From Oscillospiraceae bacterium (GTDB lineage: Bacteria; Bacillota; Clostridia; Oscillospirales; Acutalibacteraceae): 5,192 bases of DNA. The notes beneath the pieces were generated by a model, which ran no database searches, had not been told where the DNA came from, and was given only the letters and a program-made list of their open reading frames with translations. The number at the start of each line of letters is the position of its first letter. The first letter of the stretch is position 1. The position numbers and the translations under genes were made by a program. Positions 1 through 5,036 of the stretch are shown here, piece after piece. Location: positions 1 to 5,192 of the forward strand of contig DXWE01000121.1 of assembly GCA_019417045.1 (NCBI GenBank). The letters are read 5' to 3'.

Positions 1-341
1 GCCACCGTGATGTCCAGCGCGCCGTCCGTGAGCGCTGCCACCTCGAGCGCCAGGCGCAGCAGGTCGGCCGTCTCCTGCGAGACGGTCACCGGCTCCCCGG
101 CCGCGTGGTTGATCCGGTCGACATCGCTCCCCTTCACCGTGCGGCTGAACAGCGCCTCATACCGCGCGATCTGCTCCATACAGCCGTCCAGCAGCGACGT
201 GTCCCCCTCGTACAGGGTGACGGTCACCGTCGTGTCGAGCAGGAAGGAGGTGCGTGTCAACGGGGAGCTGTGCTGCGCACAGCCGCACAGGCACAGGCAG
301 CCGCACAGCAACCAGAGAAACGCCCGGGTTCTCCTGCGCAT
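1..341 (-). CDS. apbE: ApbE family FAD:protein FMN transferase, lipoprotein (C-terminal part beyond left edge)
   Basis: Members of this family move FMN from FAD onto a threonine of exported or membrane flavoproteins, such as Rnf/Nqr subunits and FMN-binding-domain proteins, on the outer face of the membrane. Only the first 113 codons are in the window; the frame is still open at the left edge. The N-terminus has Arg residues at 2-4 and 6, a short hydrophobic stretch (about 7-20) and a lipobox LCGC with the probable lipidated Cys at 21. After it come the typical ApbE opening FLLDTTVTVTLYEG (33-46), an ARYEALFSR stretch (59-67), SDVDRIN (72-78) and a helix ending in TDGALDITV (105-113), matching the family's order of conserved blocks. 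The catalytic Mg/FAD-binding part lies outside the window. The ATG at 341 has a GAGGGGG-type ribosome site 7 nt upstream (349-357). The gene is divergent from the ligase-like gene. Family assignment is from recognised blocks; the flavinylated target is not visible here. Confidence 0.85.
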   Translation of the reverse strand, partial: MRRRTRAFLWLLCGCLCLCGCAQHSSPLTRTSFLLDTTVTVTLYEGDTSLLDGCMEQIARYEALFSRTVKGSDVDRINHAAGEPVTVSQETADLLRLALEVAALTDGALDITV

Positions 342-388
342 ACCGCCACCCCCTCTCGTCTGACATACCATAAGGAAATATGGAAAAT

Positions 389-418
389 AGTATACCTTAC
401 GACAGGATCCCCTGTCAA
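389..418 (-). promoter_or_regulatory. Sigma-A-type promoter for apbE
   Basis: Read on the minus strand, a perfect -35 TTGACA (413-418) is followed after 18 bp by TATACT (389-394). Transcription would begin near 382, giving a leader of about 41 nt before the apbE start. Inferred from consensus match only. Confidence 0.65.
401..416. repeat. Inverted repeat inside the apbE promoter, possible operator
   Basis: GACAGG (401-406) and CCTGTC (411-416) form perfect 6-bp arms around ATCC. The repeat fills most of the spacer and part of the -35 box of the apbE promoter and lies about 20 bp upstream of the divergent ligase-gene promoter. The position suits a repressor site acting on apbE, but no regulator gene is visible and the arms are short, so this is a suggestion only. 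Confidence 0.35.
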
Positions 419-434
419 ATGACGAGATTGTCAC

Positions 435-463
435 TTGCTTCCGGTGGGGGAATGTGCTATGAT
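435..463 (+). promoter_or_regulatory. Extended -10 promoter for the ligase-like gene
   Basis: TTGCTT (435-440), a 17-bp spacer and TATGAT (458-463), with an extended -10 TG at 455-456. Transcription would start near 470 and leave a leader of about 59 nt. An alternative -35, TTGTCA at 428-433, is too far from the -10 (24 bp). Confidence 0.6.
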
Positions 464-489
464 ATTTTTTGCTGAAACAACCAGATTCT

Positions 490-507
490 GGCAGGATGGC
501 ATCTGCC
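490..507 (+). other. Small hairpin in the leader of the ligase-like gene
   Basis: GGCA-(G)-GAT (490-497) pairs with ATC-TGCC (501-507) around a 3-nt loop, a 7-bp stem with one bulged G. It ends 4 nt before the ribosome binding site. It may be incidental in GC-rich DNA, but could affect ribosome access. An 11-bp odd palindrome CCAGATTCTGG (481-491) overlaps its left edge and could compete with it. Confidence 0.3.
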
Positions 508-511
508 GGCC

Positions 512-520
512 GGAGGGAGG
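512..520 (+). promoter_or_regulatory. Ribosome binding site that fixes a TTG start
   Basis: GGAGGGAGG (512-520) lies 8 nt before TTG at 529. The more upstream in-frame TTG at 469 sits next to the predicted transcription start and has no Shine-Dalgarno sequence, so 529 is the better start. Confidence 0.75.
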
Positions 521-528
521 AAAACCGC

Positions 529-1833
529 TTGGAGCAGCCGCATACGACCCGGAAAGCGCGACTGAAACAGCCGTGGTTCCTCTCTCTGTTTTTGCTTTTT
601 CTGATCCCGCTGCTACCGGAATACTGCGCGCCGGTGCTCGCGATCGCGTCGCTCGTGTGTGCCCACTTTGACGCGCGGTCCAGGGGACAGACGTTTGAGA
701 TCGGCAAACTCGGCGGGATTATATTGCTGTATGTGCTGTCCATGTGTATCAGCCTGCTCTATGCGGACAACCGCCTCTCGACCCTCGCCACCATCGGCAT
801 GTGGCTGGTGATGTTCTGCGGGTATATGGCGCTCGTCACCGTGCTGCGCACCCCGGCGCGGCTGCGCATGGCGCTGCGCCTGCTCACTGCCGTGCTCGGG
901 GTTCTCGGTCTCATCGCCTGTATCCAATATGTCTGCAACGCGGTGTTCCATCTGTCCATCCCGCTGCAGCTGTGGAACCCGCTCGACGAGTGGGTCTACA
1001 GCCACTTCTCCCCCATCGAGATCCGGCTGCACAGCGAAGGGATCCGTGTGGGGGCCACCTATACCAATCCCAACATCTTTGCGGAGGCGGTGGTCATGTT
1101 TTTGCCATTTGCCGCTTACATGGCCTTCACCGCACACGGCCGCCGGTTCCGGTGGCTATGGGGAAGCTGCCTGCTGCTCGCGGTGGCGGGTACCTGCTTC
1201 TCCTTTTCGCGCGGCAGCTATCTCGCGATGCTCGCCATTGCCGGCGTCTTCTGCCTGCTCAACTTAAAGCCGCTTCTGCTGTCCCGTAAGGTGCTGATTG
1301 TGGCCGGGATCCTGCTCGTGCTGATCCTGGTGGTCCCCAATCCCATCTCTGCGCGGCTGCGCTCCTTTAGTCTCGACGATGTCTCCATCTCCGACCGGCT
1401 GAACATCTGGAGCGTGGCCATTGTGTCGATCGCGCAGCAGCCGCTGTTCGGGCTGGGCGCCGGCGTGATGAACTCGGAGCAGATGCTGCTCGACGCGGGG
1501 ATCACCGGCGCCCCCCACACGCACAATCTGGTACTCCAGCTGCTGGTGGAGGGCGGGATCATCGCGCTGTGCATCCTGCTCGTCGCAGGCTACCAGATGG
1601 TGCGCAGTCATTGGAAGCTCCGCCGGCACGCCGCCCCGCGGGAGCGGCTGCTCGGGGTGGCGTTCCTCGCGTTTTTTGCGGGATTTGTCGTGTTCGGCAT
1701 GGTGGATTTCCCGTTTCTCTGTCCCAAGCTGGTCGGCAACTTCCTGATCGTGCTCGCCCTCTCGGACGTGTCCTGTCGGCTGTATCTGAACCAGCCCACA
1801 TTTGCCTTGACAAAGCTGTATGATGTGTTGTAA
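529..1833 (+). CDS. O-antigen ligase family (Wzy_C-type) polytopic membrane protein
   Basis: 434 residues from TTG at 529. The protein is very hydrophobic, with roughly ten to twelve membrane segments (for example about 17-45, 60-79, 87-107, 115-137, 184-202, 208-224, 230-250, 254-270, 336-357, 373-392 and 400-415). Family signs are a periplasm-side stretch RVGATYTNPN (173-182), SFSRGS (225-230), a soluble loop with SDRLNIW (288-294), PLFGLGAG (305-312) and the HTHN motif (330-333) followed by EGGI (341-344). This order (SRG, then P-fGxG, then HxHN) is that of WaaL/Wzy-type glycan ligases and polymerases, which join polysaccharide chains from undecaprenyl-linked donors at the outer face of the membrane. 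In a Gram-positive cell the substrate would be a capsule, teichoic or other cell-wall glycan rather than LPS. No glycosyltransferase genes are next to it, so the substrate is unknown. A bicarbonate-transporter-like (IctB) label is an alternative within the same superfamily. The gene ends 41 bp before degV with no terminator between, so readthrough into degV is possible. Confidence 0.8.
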   Translation: MEQPHTTRKARLKQPWFLSLFLLFLIPLLPEYCAPVLAIASLVCAHFDARSRGQTFEIGKLGGIILLYVLSMCISLLYADNRLSTLATIGMWLVMFCGYMALVTVLRTPARLRMALRLLTAVLGVLGLIACIQYVCNAVFHLSIPLQLWNPLDEWVYSHFSPIEIRLHSEGIRVGATYTNPNIFAEAVVMFLPFAAYMAFTAHGRRFRWLWGSCLLLAVAGTCFSFSRGSYLAMLAIAGVFCLLNLKPLLLSRKVLIVAGILLVLILVVPNPISARLRSFSLDDVSISDRLNIWSVAIVSIAQQPLFGLGAGVMNSEQMLLDAGITGAPHTHNLVLQLLVEGGIIALCILLVAGYQMVRSHWKLRRHAAPRERLLGVAFLAFFAGFVVFGMVDFPFLCPKLVGNFLIVLALSDVSCRLYLNQPTFALTKLYDVL

Positions 1834-1836
1834 AAT
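1807..1836 (+). promoter_or_regulatory. Promoter of degV, overlapping the upstream stop codon
   Basis: Perfect TTGACA (1807-1812), an 18-bp spacer and TAAAAT (1831-1836). The -10 box contains the TAA stop of the ligase-like gene (1831-1833). Transcription would start near 1843, about 32 nt before the degV ATG. A strong consensus match; use is inferred. Confidence 0.7.
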
Positions 1837-1874
1837 ATGACCAAACGTAATTTACAAAACTAGGAGGTAGTCAT

Positions 1875-2744
1875 ATGAGTTATCGTATCACCACCGATTC
1901 CACCACGGATCTGCCCCAGTCGTATCTGGACGCGCACCAGATCGCCTGCATCGGGCTGACCTTCCAGATTGAGGGAAAGGAATATACCGAGGGGCCGGAT
2001 GTCGGCATGACCTCCAAAGCGTTTTACGATAGCCTGCGCAAGGGCGCGCAGGCGAGCACCATGCAGGTCAACACCTACGCGTTCACCCAGTTTGTCGAGC
2101 CGTTTCTCGCCGCGGGCGAGGACGTGCTGCACATCGCCTTTTCAAGCGGGCTGAGCGGCACATATGCCTCCTGCCAGGCGGCGGTGGCGGAGCTGAAGGA
2201 AAAGTACCCGGAGCGCACCCTCGTGGTTATCGACAGCCTGTGTGCGTCGATGGGAGAAGGGCTGCTGGTGGACTATGCGGTGAAAAACCGGGACAAGGGC
2301 ATGGACCTTCAGGAGAACGCCCAGTGGCTTCAGGACAACAAGCTCCACCTGTGCCACTGGTTCACGGTGGACGACCTGATGCACCTGCACCGCGGCGGGC
2401 GCGTGTCCAAGACCTCCGCGATCGTCGGCTCGCTGTTGCAGTTCAAGCCGGTGCTGCACGTGGACGATGAGGGGCACCTGATCCTGATGAGCAAGACGCG
2501 GGGCCGCAAGTCCTCGCTGAAGGCGCTGGTCGACCGCATGAAGGAGACCGCGCTGGAGCCGGTGAAGGATCAGACCGTGTTCATCAGCCACGGCGACTGC
2601 GAGGAGGATGCGCAGCTGGTCGCACAGATGGTGCGGGACGAGTGCGGAGTCAAGGACATCCTGATCCACTCGATCGGCGCGGTGATCGGCAGCCATTCCG
2701 GCCCCGGCACGGTGGCGCTGTTCTTCCTCGGTTCCCATCGGTGA
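1875..2744 (+). CDS. DegV family fatty-acid-binding protein (FakB-like)
   Basis: 289 residues, the usual length for the family (about 280-290). DegV/FakB proteins are cytosolic, hold a single fatty acid and, in characterised cases, present it to the kinase FakA for phosphorylation and entry into phospholipid synthesis. Visible motifs are the N-terminal strand with DSTTDLP (8-14), ASTMQVN (60-66, where the family has a Thr/Ser-rich fatty-acid carboxylate-binding loop, often TSQP), FSSGLSGTY (89-97), VIDS (118-121), the long conserved block FTVDDLMHLHRGGRVSKTSA (163-182) and IGSHSGPGTVALFF (271-284), with the conserved His at 274. The ATG at 1875 has AGGAGG (1862-1867) 7 nt upstream. The gene has its own promoter and is followed by a strong terminator, so it is probably mainly monocistronic. 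Firmicutes often carry several DegV paralogs; neither the ligand nor a partner kinase can be read here. Family call is firm; fatty-acid binding is family knowledge. Confidence 0.92.
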   Translation: MSYRITTDSTTDLPQSYLDAHQIACIGLTFQIEGKEYTEGPDVGMTSKAFYDSLRKGAQASTMQVNTYAFTQFVEPFLAAGEDVLHIAFSSGLSGTYASCQAAVAELKEKYPERTLVVIDSLCASMGEGLLVDYAVKNRDKGMDLQENAQWLQDNKLHLCHWFTVDDLMHLHRGGRVSKTSAIVGSLLQFKPVLHVDDEGHLILMSKTRGRKSSLKALVDRMKETALEPVKDQTVFISHGDCEEDAQLVAQMVRDECGVKDILIHSIGAVIGSHSGPGTVALFFLGSHR

Positions 2745-2862
2745 CCCGGCCGCACCAAAGCGCAGACACCCGAACAGGCAGACCGGTCCCCCTGCGGTTC
2801 GTCCCTTCCCGCACAGGCGGGTAACGCCCCTGCACAGATCGGCAGCCTCCATACAGATCCAG

Positions 2863-2900
2863 AAATCCCCGGACAGCCAAATGGCCGTCCGGGGATTTTT
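2863..2900. terminator. Rho-independent terminator between convergent degV and fba, probably bidirectional
   Basis: Arms at 2863-2878 and 2883-2898 pair over 16 positions with a single A-C mismatch (2875/2886) around an AAAT loop, with a GC-rich core (CCCCGGAC/GTCCGGGG). On the plus strand the stem runs into TTTTT (2896-2900), serving degV. On the minus strand the stem ends in ATTTCTG, a weaker U-tract that could serve fba, whose stop is 8 bp away. The stretch 2745-2862 before it holds only a small hairpin (CCCGC-ACAG-GCGGG, 2808-2821) without a T-run. Confidence 0.85.
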
Positions 2901-2908
2901 CGCTGTTT

Positions 2909-3844
2909 TCAGGCCTTGCCGGCGCTGCCGAGCACGGTCTCGATCTTGTGCTTGACAACTGCGGTGATGCAGTCGCGGCCCTCGCCGAGATACTGCCGGG
3001 GATCGAAGTGGGTCGGGTTCTCCGCCAGGTGCTTACGCACGCCGGCGGTCAGCGCGATCCGCAGGTCCGAGTCCACGTTGATCTTGCACACCGCCATCGA
3101 AGCGGCCTTGCGCAGCATGTCCTCCGGGATGCCGATGGCGTCCGCCATCTGCCCGCCATACCGGTTGATGATCGCGACATACTCCGGCATGACCGAGGAG
3201 GCGCCGTGCAGCACGATCGGGAACCCGGGCAGACGGTCCATGACCTCCTGCAGGATGTCAAACCGCAGCTGCGGCTTCTGGCCGGGCTTGAACTTGAACG
3301 CGCCGTGGCTCGTGCCGATGGCGATGGCGAGGGAATCGCAGCCGGTGCGGGTGACGAAATCCTGCACCTGGTCGGGATCGGTGTAATTCGCCTTGTCCGA
3401 CTCCACACTGACCTCGTCCTCGACGCCGGCGAGCTGGCCGAGCTCCGCCTCCACCGTGACATTTCTGGCGTGGGCATATTCCACAACCTGCTTGGTGATC
3501 GCCACGTTCTCCTCATACGGCAGATGCGAGCCGTCGAACATCACGGAAGTGAATCCGCCGTCGATGCAGTCCTTGCACAGCTCAAAGCTGGAGCCGTGGT
3601 CGAGATGGAGCGCGATCGGCAGCCCGGTCTCCTCCACCGCCGCCTGCACCATCTTGTACAGATAGGCGTGGCGCGCGTATTTCCGCGCGGAACCGGACAC
3701 CTGCAGGATCACCGGGGAGCGCAGCTCCTGGCACGCGTCCACAATCCCCTGCACAATCTCCATGTTGTTGACGTTGAACGCGCCCACGGCATAGCCGCCG
3801 TCATAGGCCTTCTGGAACATCTCCTTGGTATTGACAAGTGGCAT
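2909..3844 (-). CDS. fba: Class II fructose-1,6-bisphosphate aldolase
   Basis: 311 residues. The enzyme splits fructose-1,6-bisphosphate into dihydroxyacetone phosphate and glyceraldehyde-3-phosphate (and the reverse) in cytosolic glycolysis and gluconeogenesis, using a zinc ion. Zn-enzyme motifs are clear: GAFNVNNMEIVQ (21-32), LHLDHGSSFE (79-88) with the catalytic Asp82 and zinc ligand His83, FTSVMFDGSHLP (98-109), VEAELG (131-136) with Glu134, AIGTSHGAFKF (175-185) with zinc ligand His180, LHGASSV (212-218) with zinc ligand His213, and the phosphate-binding KINVDSD (254-260). DPRQYL near the C-terminus (281-286) is typical of the bacterial ~310-330-aa subgroup. The start chosen is ATG at 3844, because AGGAGG (3852-3857) sits 7 nt upstream; a longer in-frame ATG at 3886 has no such site and would precede the predicted promoter. 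A tagatose-bisphosphate or other ketose-bisphosphate aldolase is the main alternative, but the overall pattern favours Fba. Convergent with degV; divergent from the DUF6062-like gene. Confidence 0.93.
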   Translation of the reverse strand: MPLVNTKEMFQKAYDGGYAVGAFNVNNMEIVQGIVDACQELRSPVILQVSGSARKYARHAYLYKMVQAAVEETGLPIALHLDHGSSFELCKDCIDGGFTSVMFDGSHLPYEENVAITKQVVEYAHARNVTVEAELGQLAGVEDEVSVESDKANYTDPDQVQDFVTRTGCDSLAIAIGTSHGAFKFKPGQKPQLRFDILQEVMDRLPGFPIVLHGASSVMPEYVAIINRYGGQMADAIGIPEDMLRKAASMAVCKINVDSDLRIALTAGVRKHLAENPTHFDPRQYLGEGRDCITAVVKHKIETVLGSAGKA

Positions 3845-3874
3845 AGATATACCTCCTACTATTTGGATGAGATT

Positions 3875-3903
3875 AGTATACACCATTCTCTGGAAAAGCG
3901 AAA
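3875..3903 (-). promoter_or_regulatory. Probable promoter of fba
   Basis: On the minus strand TATACT (3875-3880) makes a good -10; the best -35 at 17 bp is TTTCGC (3898-3903), a weak match. Transcription would start near 3868, about 24 nt before the ATG. The weak -35 leaves room for activation or for a slightly different spacing. Confidence 0.5.
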
Positions 3904-3925
3904 GGGGTATTCGGGAAAAAGTCCA

Positions 3926-3954
3926 TTGTTTTTCGGCAAAATATTTGGTACAAT
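3926..3954 (+). promoter_or_regulatory. Extended -10 promoter of the DUF6062-like gene
   Basis: TTGTTT (3926-3931), a 17-bp spacer and TACAAT (3949-3954), with TG at 3946-3947 giving an extended -10. Predicted start near 3961, leader about 24 nt. It is back to back with the fba promoter, with 22 bp between the two -35 boxes. A GAAAAA/TTTTTC inverted repeat (3915-3920 and 3929-3934) overlaps the -35 and may be chance in A/T-rich sequence. Confidence 0.65.
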
Positions 3955-3984
3955 TTCTAACAGAACACCAAAGGAGGATCGCCT

Positions 3985-4677
3985 ATGCGCGAGAGTATCA
4001 CGAGCATCCCGATCCGGGATGTGTTTGCACCGAAGGACGGCTGCCCCCTGTGTCGGCTGCGCGACATGCTGGAAAAGCGGGTGGTCGAATATATCACGGG
4101 GGCCGCGATGATGGAGCCGGACGTGCGCATCGAGACCAACCGGCTGGGCTTTTGCGGGCCGCATTACGAGCAGATGCGCGGGCAGCGCAACCGGCTGGGG
4201 CTGGCGCTGCTGCTCGACAGCCACCTGCAGGAGCTTGAAAAGACGGCGCTGAAGGGCTCCCCCGCCCGGCGCGGCCGGAGGGAAAGCGCCACTCCCCTGC
4301 GCGATACCGCCACCGGCTCCTGTTTTGTCTGCCGGGAGGTGGACGCCGCAATGGGCCGGATCGTGAGCAACCTGTGCCGCCTGTGGGAGAAGGACGAGGA
4401 CTTCCGGGAGCTGTTCGCCGACCAGCCGGCGCTGTGCCTGCCCCACTGCCGGCAGCTGTGCGAGGCTGCGGCCGAGCTCCCGAAGAAGTCCGCCGCTGCG
4501 CTCGTCTCCGCCTCCACCGAACTGTGCCGCCGGACACTGACCTCCCTGCATCAGGAGATCCGGCACTTCTGCTCCATGTTCGACTACCGCAACAGCGGGG
4601 AAAATGCGGATTTCGGCACCTCCCGGGACGCGATCGAGCGCACGATCGCCTTTCTGACCGCCCGCAGCAGCACCTGA
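3985..4677 (+). CDS. DUF6062-like protein with two CxxC...CxxH modules
   Basis: 230 residues, no signal peptide or membrane segment, so probably cytosolic. The N-terminal part (PKDGCPLCRL, MMEPDVRIETNRLGFCGPHY) resembles what I recall as the DUF6062 family of Clostridia, for which I know no established function. Two modules are visible: Cys20-PL-Cys23 with Cys57-GP-His60, and Cys113-FV-Cys116 with Cys151-LP-His154. The gap between the CxxC and CxxH halves is 33 residues in the first and 34 in the second, and each module is preceded by a P-[I/L]-R-D tetrapeptide (9-12 and 104-107), so the protein looks like an internal duplication. The arrangement suits zinc binding, but this is inference; an iron-sulfur or redox role is not excluded. 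An Arg-rich, probably flexible linker (94-101) joins the halves, and the C-terminus is helical-looking and polar. Extra cysteines occur at 131, 155, 159, 181 and 196. ATG at 3985 has AGGAGG (3972-3977) 7 nt upstream. It has its own promoter, and no partner gene is evident. Confidence 0.8.
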   Translation: MRESITSIPIRDVFAPKDGCPLCRLRDMLEKRVVEYITGAAMMEPDVRIETNRLGFCGPHYEQMRGQRNRLGLALLLDSHLQELEKTALKGSPARRGRRESATPLRDTATGSCFVCREVDAAMGRIVSNLCRLWEKDEDFRELFADQPALCLPHCRQLCEAAAELPKKSAAALVSASTELCRRTLTSLHQEIRHFCSMFDYRNSGENADFGTSRDAIERTIAFLTARSST

Positions 4678-4772
4678 CAGGAATCGACGTAAAGGGCATT
4701 CAACCGACTGTATCGATTTTGCAAAAAAACGAACTCATTTTCGGTGTGACCAAATTGACGGGGGAAAAAAGA

Positions 4773-4862
4773 ACCCGGATTCCAGGCTAATATTCCACAT
4801 TTTCCACAGAGTTTTCCACCGTTTGGCCACTTTTCCCGTTCTACTCTCTGTAAAATCCGGGT
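4773..4862. repeat. 9-bp perfect inverted repeat with arms 72 bp apart
   Basis: ACCCGGATT (4773-4781) is the exact reverse complement of AATCCGGGT (4854-4862). Pairing does not extend on either side. The arms enclose the TTCCAC repeat cluster. They could be two half-sites for a DNA-binding protein or the base of a long RNA stem, or coincidence. Confidence 0.5.
4791..4820 (+). repeat. Three TTCCAC direct repeats, DnaA-box-like
   Basis: TATTCCACA (4791-4799), TTTTCCACA (4800-4808) and TTTTCCACC (4812-4820) follow one another; the shared TTCCAC cores begin at 4793, 4802 and 4814. Against the DnaA box TTATCCACA they match at 7, 8 and 7 of 9 positions. The resemblance is direct; any DnaA binding is inference, as there is no perfect box and no dnaA or dnaN nearby in the window. 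Confidence 0.5.
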
Positions 4863-5036
4863 AAGGAAAAAGGAAATTTCTGCCATTTATCTGTCGGTTG
4901 GCGGCCGGCAGAGGTGCACAGATGGATGTTCATCCGGTTTTCGGCCCGTTTTCCCGGCCGCTCCCGGACTTTCTCTCTTTCCGCATGGACAGCCCGATCC
5001 TGGGCAATACTGATAGGGAGTAAGGAGGGAGCAGTC

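Larger units (their letters stand above)
4678..5036. other. 359-bp intergenic region with repeat elements, no supported gene
   Basis: The stretch is more A/T-rich than its neighbours from about 4717 to 4900. I see no convincing protein-coding gene: minus-strand frames here lack ribosome sites and overlap the flanking genes. Right after the DUF6062-like stop there is a weak inverted repeat AATCGA/TCGATT (4682-4687 and 4713-4718) ending in TTTT, with a 25-nt loop, a poor terminator candidate. Further on are the TTCCAC cluster and 9-bp inverted repeat listed separately, a TAAAAT (4851-4856) without a good -35, a GGATG-TT-CATCC palindrome (4924-4935) and a CGGCC/GGCCG pair (4942-4946 and 4956-4960). 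No clear promoter for the gene at 5037 was found; TGGACA at 4986-4991 lacks a good -10. Confidence 0.6.

Noticed and set aside
613..1137. Minus-strand 174-codon frame inside the ligase-like gene
   Set aside because: Antisense shadow of an unambiguous membrane-protein gene; His/Arg/Gly-rich, no ribosome site and no family resemblance.
2808..2821. Hairpin CCCGC-ACAG-GCGGG as the degV terminator
   Set aside because: The stem is only 5 bp with no T-run after it; the much stronger hairpin at 2863-2900 explains termination.
3845..3886. Longer start for fba, adding 14 residues
   Set aside because: The upstream ATG at 3886 has no ribosome site and lies before the predicted -10 box, whereas ATG 3844 has AGGAGG at ideal spacing and the usual aldolase N-terminus.
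3888..3905. Catabolite-responsive (cre) site near the fba promoter
   Set aside because: The GGAAAAGCGAAAG stretch has a central CG with A-rich flanks but lacks the expected dyad symmetry and terminal bases.
2948..4111. Long plus-strand reading frame of 387 codons opposite fba
   Set aside because: It is antisense to a clear aldolase gene, has no ribosome site, and its translation is the Arg/His/Leu-rich composition expected opposite GC-rich coding DNA.
4791..4820. Replication origin
   Set aside because: The repeats are only DnaA-box-like (best 8 of 9), few in number, and no dnaA, dnaN or other origin-linked gene is in the window.
4584..4886. Minus-strand 100-codon frame covering the gap after the DUF6062-like gene
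   Set aside because: No ribosome site upstream of its ATG, overlaps the end of a supported gene, and the translation shows no recognisable domain.
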